Shown piece after piece: positions 6,244-8,405 of a stretch of 8,405 bases of DNA. This DNA comes from an uncultured Eubacteriales bacterium (GTDB taxonomy: Bacteria > Bacillota_A > Clostridia > Christensenellales > Aristaeellaceae): assembly GCA_902803675.1 (NCBI GenBank), contig CADCQZ010000196.1:1-8405 (forward strand), read 5' to 3'. How positions within the stretch are numbered: the first letter of the stretch is position 1; each line of letters opens with the position of its first letter. A program made the position numbers and the translations under genes. The notes under the pieces are model-generated. The model did not search any database, was not told where the DNA came from, and saw only the letters and a list, made by a program, of their open reading frames with translations.

Positions 6244-8405
6244 ATGCGCTACGCGGACCTGATCTCGCAGATGACCCTGGAGGAAAAGGCGTCCCTCTTG
6301 AGCGGACGGGACGTATGGCATACCCATCAGATCGAGCGGCTGGGCATCCCGGCCATGACACTGTCCGACGGCCCCAGCGGCCTTCGCAAGCAGGCCGGCG
6401 AGGGGGACCATCTGGGCCTGAACGCGTCCACGAAGGCCGCCTGCATCCCCGCGGCGGCGGCGCTGGCCAACAGCTGGGATCCTGAGGTGGCCGAGGCCAT
6501 GGGCTGCGTGGTGGGCGCGGACGCGGCGGCGCAGGACGTGCAGGTCCTTCTGGGACCGGGCCTCAACACCAAGCGCAGCCCCCTGTGCGGGCGGAGCTTC
6601 GAGTACTACTCCGAGGATCCCTATCTGGCGGGCAAGCTGGCCGCCGGGTTCATCCGCGGCGTCCAGAAAAACGGGGTGTCGGCCTGCGCCAAGCATTTCG
6701 CCGCCAACAGCCAGGAGCTTTTGAGGATGCATAATGACTCGGTGATGGACGAGCGGACGCTGAGGGAAATGTACCTGACCAATTTCGAGATCGCGGTGAA
6801 GGAAGGAAAGCCGCGGTGCCTGATGACCTCCTACAACCGCCTCAACGGCGTGTACACCAATGAGAACCCCCACCTGTACGGGATCCTCCGGGGCGAGTGG
6901 GGCTATGACGGCATGGTGGTGACCGACTGGGGCGGCAGCAATTCCTACACCGAGGGCGTGCGCGCGGGCATGAACCTGGAGATGCCGGCCGCGGGCGACG
7001 ACAGCCCCTGCCAGCTGGTGAAGGCCGTCAGGGAAGGAAAGATCAGCGAAAAGGTGATCGACCAGCGGGTGGATGAGCTGCTTTGCGCGGTGATGCGTGA
7101 GCGGCCCAAGGCGGGCCCCGTGGACGAGGACAAGCGCCATGAGGCCGTGCTCGCGGCCGCGGAGAAGTGCGTGGTGCTCCTGAAGAACGAGGGCGGCATC
7201 CTGCCCCTCAAAAAAGACGCGAAGGTGGCCGTGATCGGCGATTTTGCCTCCACGCCCCGGTACCAGGGCGCGGGCAGCAGCATGGTCAACGCCTCCCGGG
7301 TGGATGAGCCCCTCACGCTGCTCAAGGCCGCCTTCCCCGGCCAGATCGGTTTCGCCCGGGGCTTCGAGCGCCTGGATAAGGAGAACGCCGAGCTGATGAA
7401 CGAGGCAGTGGCCCTGGCCGGGAAGGCCGAGGCCGTGCTGCTCTACATCGGCCTGCCCGAGGGATTTGAGACCGAGGGCCTGGACCGCACCCACATGCGC
7501 CTGCCGGCGAACCAGATCGCCCTGATCGAAAAGGTCGCCGCGGCCAACCCCAACGTGATCGCGGTGCTCTCCTGCGGCAGCGCGGTGGAGATGCCCTGGA
7601 TCGACAAGTGCAAAGCGCTGGTGTACGGGTGCCTGGGCGGCGAGGCCGCGGCGGACGCCGTGGTGAACGTGCTCACCGGCAAGGTGAATCCCGGCGGCAA
7701 GCTGGCGGAGACCTTCCCCCTGGAGTATAAGGATATGCCCGTGAGCCGCTACTACCCCGGCACGGAGGCCACCAGCGAGTACCGGGAGGGCCTCTACGTG
7801 GGCTACCGGTATTTCACCACGGCGGGTAAGCCGGTGCGCTTCCCCTTCGGCTTCGGCCTGAGCTATACCACGTTCGAGTACAGCGGCCTTACCGTGACGG
7901 ACGAGGGCGCGAGCTTCGATATCGCGAACACCGGGGACCGGGACGGCGACGAGATCGCCCAATTGTATGTGTCCCTGCCCGGCGCCAAGATCTTCCGGCC
8001 GCGGATGGAGCTCAAGGGCTTTGCCAGGGTGAGCCTGAAGGCCGGGGAAAAGAAGCGCGTCACCATCCCCTTTGACGATTACACCTTCCGGTATTTCAAC
8101 GTGGTGAGCAACGCCTTCGAGGTGGAGGGCGGCCTGTACGATATCCTGATCGGCGCCTCCTCGGAGGACATCAAAGTGAGGACCACCTTCACCGTCAAGG
8201 GCACGGGCAAGCAGAACCCCTACGCGAAGAGCGAGTTCGACTGCTACCGCACCGCCGACGTGATGGACGTGGACGATGACGCCTTCGGCAAGCTGCTGGG
8301 CAGGAAGATCCCCGCCCACAACTGGGTGAAGGCGGAGCCCCTGGGGCTGAACGACACGGTGCGCCAGATGAAGTACGCGAAGAACCCCGTGGCGCGCCTG
8401 GGATA
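6244..8405 (+). CDS. Glycoside hydrolase family 3 beta-glucosidase-type enzyme, C-terminal end outside window
   Basis: GH3 retaining glycosidase; the first 720 residues are visible. Such enzymes release glucose or related sugars from the non-reducing end of oligosaccharides. There is no signal peptide, so it should be cytoplasmic and act on imported sugars. The N-terminal TIM-barrel domain (about 1-290) shows LSDGPSGLR (40-48), KHFAANSQE (150-158) and the nucleophile D228 in VVTDWGGSNS. The alpha/beta sandwich domain (about 300-540) contains VVLLKNEGGILPL (310-322) and GFETEGLDR (407-415), where E411 is the probable acid/base. It ends in GFGLSYTTFEYS (537-547). A fibronectin-III-like domain covers about 560-650, and a further tail (about 655-720) of the kind seen in clostridial GH3 enzymes follows. 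No PA14 insertion is seen. The window stops at codon 721, which begins TA: it is either Tyr or a stop. The family usually continues further, so Tyr is likelier. Exact substrate cannot be read from sequence. Confidence 0.95.
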   Translation, partial: MRYADLISQMTLEEKASLLSGRDVWHTHQIERLGIPAMTLSDGPSGLRKQAGEGDHLGLNASTKAACIPAAAALANSWDPEVAEAMGCVVGADAAAQDVQVLLGPGLNTKRSPLCGRSFEYYSEDPYLAGKLAAGFIRGVQKNGVSACAKHFAANSQELLRMHNDSVMDERTLREMYLTNFEIAVKEGKPRCLMTSYNRLNGVYTNENPHLYGILRGEWGYDGMVVTDWGGSNSYTEGVRAGMNLEMPAAGDDSPCQLVKAVREGKISEKVIDQRVDELLCAVMRERPKAGPVDEDKRHEAVLAAAEKCVVLLKNEGGILPLKKDAKVAVIGDFASTPRYQGAGSSMVNASRVDEPLTLLKAAFPGQIGFARGFERLDKENAELMNEAVALAGKAEAVLLYIGLPEGFETEGLDRTHMRLPANQIALIEKVAAANPNVIAVLSCGSAVEMPWIDKCKALVYGCLGGEAAADAVVNVLTGKVNPGGKLAETFPLEYKDMPVSRYYPGTEATSEYREGLYVGYRYFTTAGKPVRFPFGFGLSYTTFEYSGLTVTDEGASFDIANTGDRDGDEIAQLYVSLPGAKIFRPRMELKGFARVSLKAGEKKRVTIPFDDYTFRYFNVVSNAFEVEGGLYDILIGASSEDIKVRTTFTVKGTGKQNPYAKSEFDCYRTADVMDVDDDAFGKLLGRKIPAHNWVKAEPLGLNDTVRQMKYAKNPVARLG

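Noticed and set aside
6130..8319. 729-codon open frame on the minus strand opposite the GH3 gene
   Set aside because: It is an antisense shadow caused by GC-rich third positions. Its translation is dominated by His, Gly, Val, Ala and Leu with no domain motif, it lacks a sensible ribosome site, and the plus strand holds a complete set of GH3 motifs.
1..8405. Mobile element, CRISPR array, tRNA, rRNA or anti-phage system
   Set aside because: No transposase or integrase motifs, no regularly spaced direct repeats, no tRNA-like folds and no defence-type domains were found in any reading. The MoxR/DUF58/transglutaminase set is a known housekeeping-type association.

Overview
The window is a stretch of GC-rich bacterial chromosome with tightly packed genes. 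It carries five protein genes, two of them cut by the window edges, and two short regulatory gaps. The set is a secreted thermolysin-type protease, a MoxR/DUF58/transglutaminase operon and a cytoplasmic-type GH3 glucosidase. Together with strong AAGGAGG-like ribosome sites and sigma-A-type promoters, it suggests a GC-rich member of the Clostridia, probably gut- or rumen-associated. That taxonomic placement is inference from style and content; no marker gene is present.

Layout. Positions 1-1506 (minus strand) encode the first 502 residues of an exported M4 metallopeptidase, starting at GTG. The window edge falls just after the HExxH...E zinc site, so the C-terminal catalytic half lies outside. 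Positions 1507-1704 form a divergent promoter region with a good -10/-35 pair for each direction. It also holds a perfect 8-bp inverted repeat flanking the protease -10, and a repeated GATAT word in both promoters. Positions 1705-6084 (plus strand) hold a three-gene operon: a MoxR AAA+ ATPase, a DUF58 membrane protein and a TgpA-like membrane transglutaminase with a DUF4129-like tail. The genes overlap by 4 bp and 14 bp, so they are probably translationally coupled. A clear intrinsic terminator with a GCGA tetraloop closes the operon at 6091-6118. A new promoter starts at once (-35 at 6120-6125, extended -10 at 6140-6148), followed by a small dyad at the expected transcription start and a GC-rich leader with two mutually exclusive hairpins. 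From 6244 to the window end runs a GH3 beta-glucosidase-type gene, lacking only its C-terminal tail.

How they fit. MoxR, DUF58 and TgpA/DUF4129 proteins form a widely conserved but poorly understood module. The usual view is that a MoxR ATPase remodels or activates partner proteins, with DUF58 and a membrane-anchored, outward-facing transglutaminase/peptidase-like domain acting at the envelope. The divergent secreted protease may share regulation with it; this is an inference from the common upstream region. The GH3 enzyme appears to be an independent transcription unit for intracellular cleavage of imported oligosaccharides.

No mobile element, CRISPR array, tRNA, rRNA or clearly novel system was found. 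The items most worth a second look are the shared GATAT/inverted-repeat structure between the divergent promoters, the dyad and alternative hairpins in the GH3 leader, and the DUF58 protein without a recognisable MIDAS motif.
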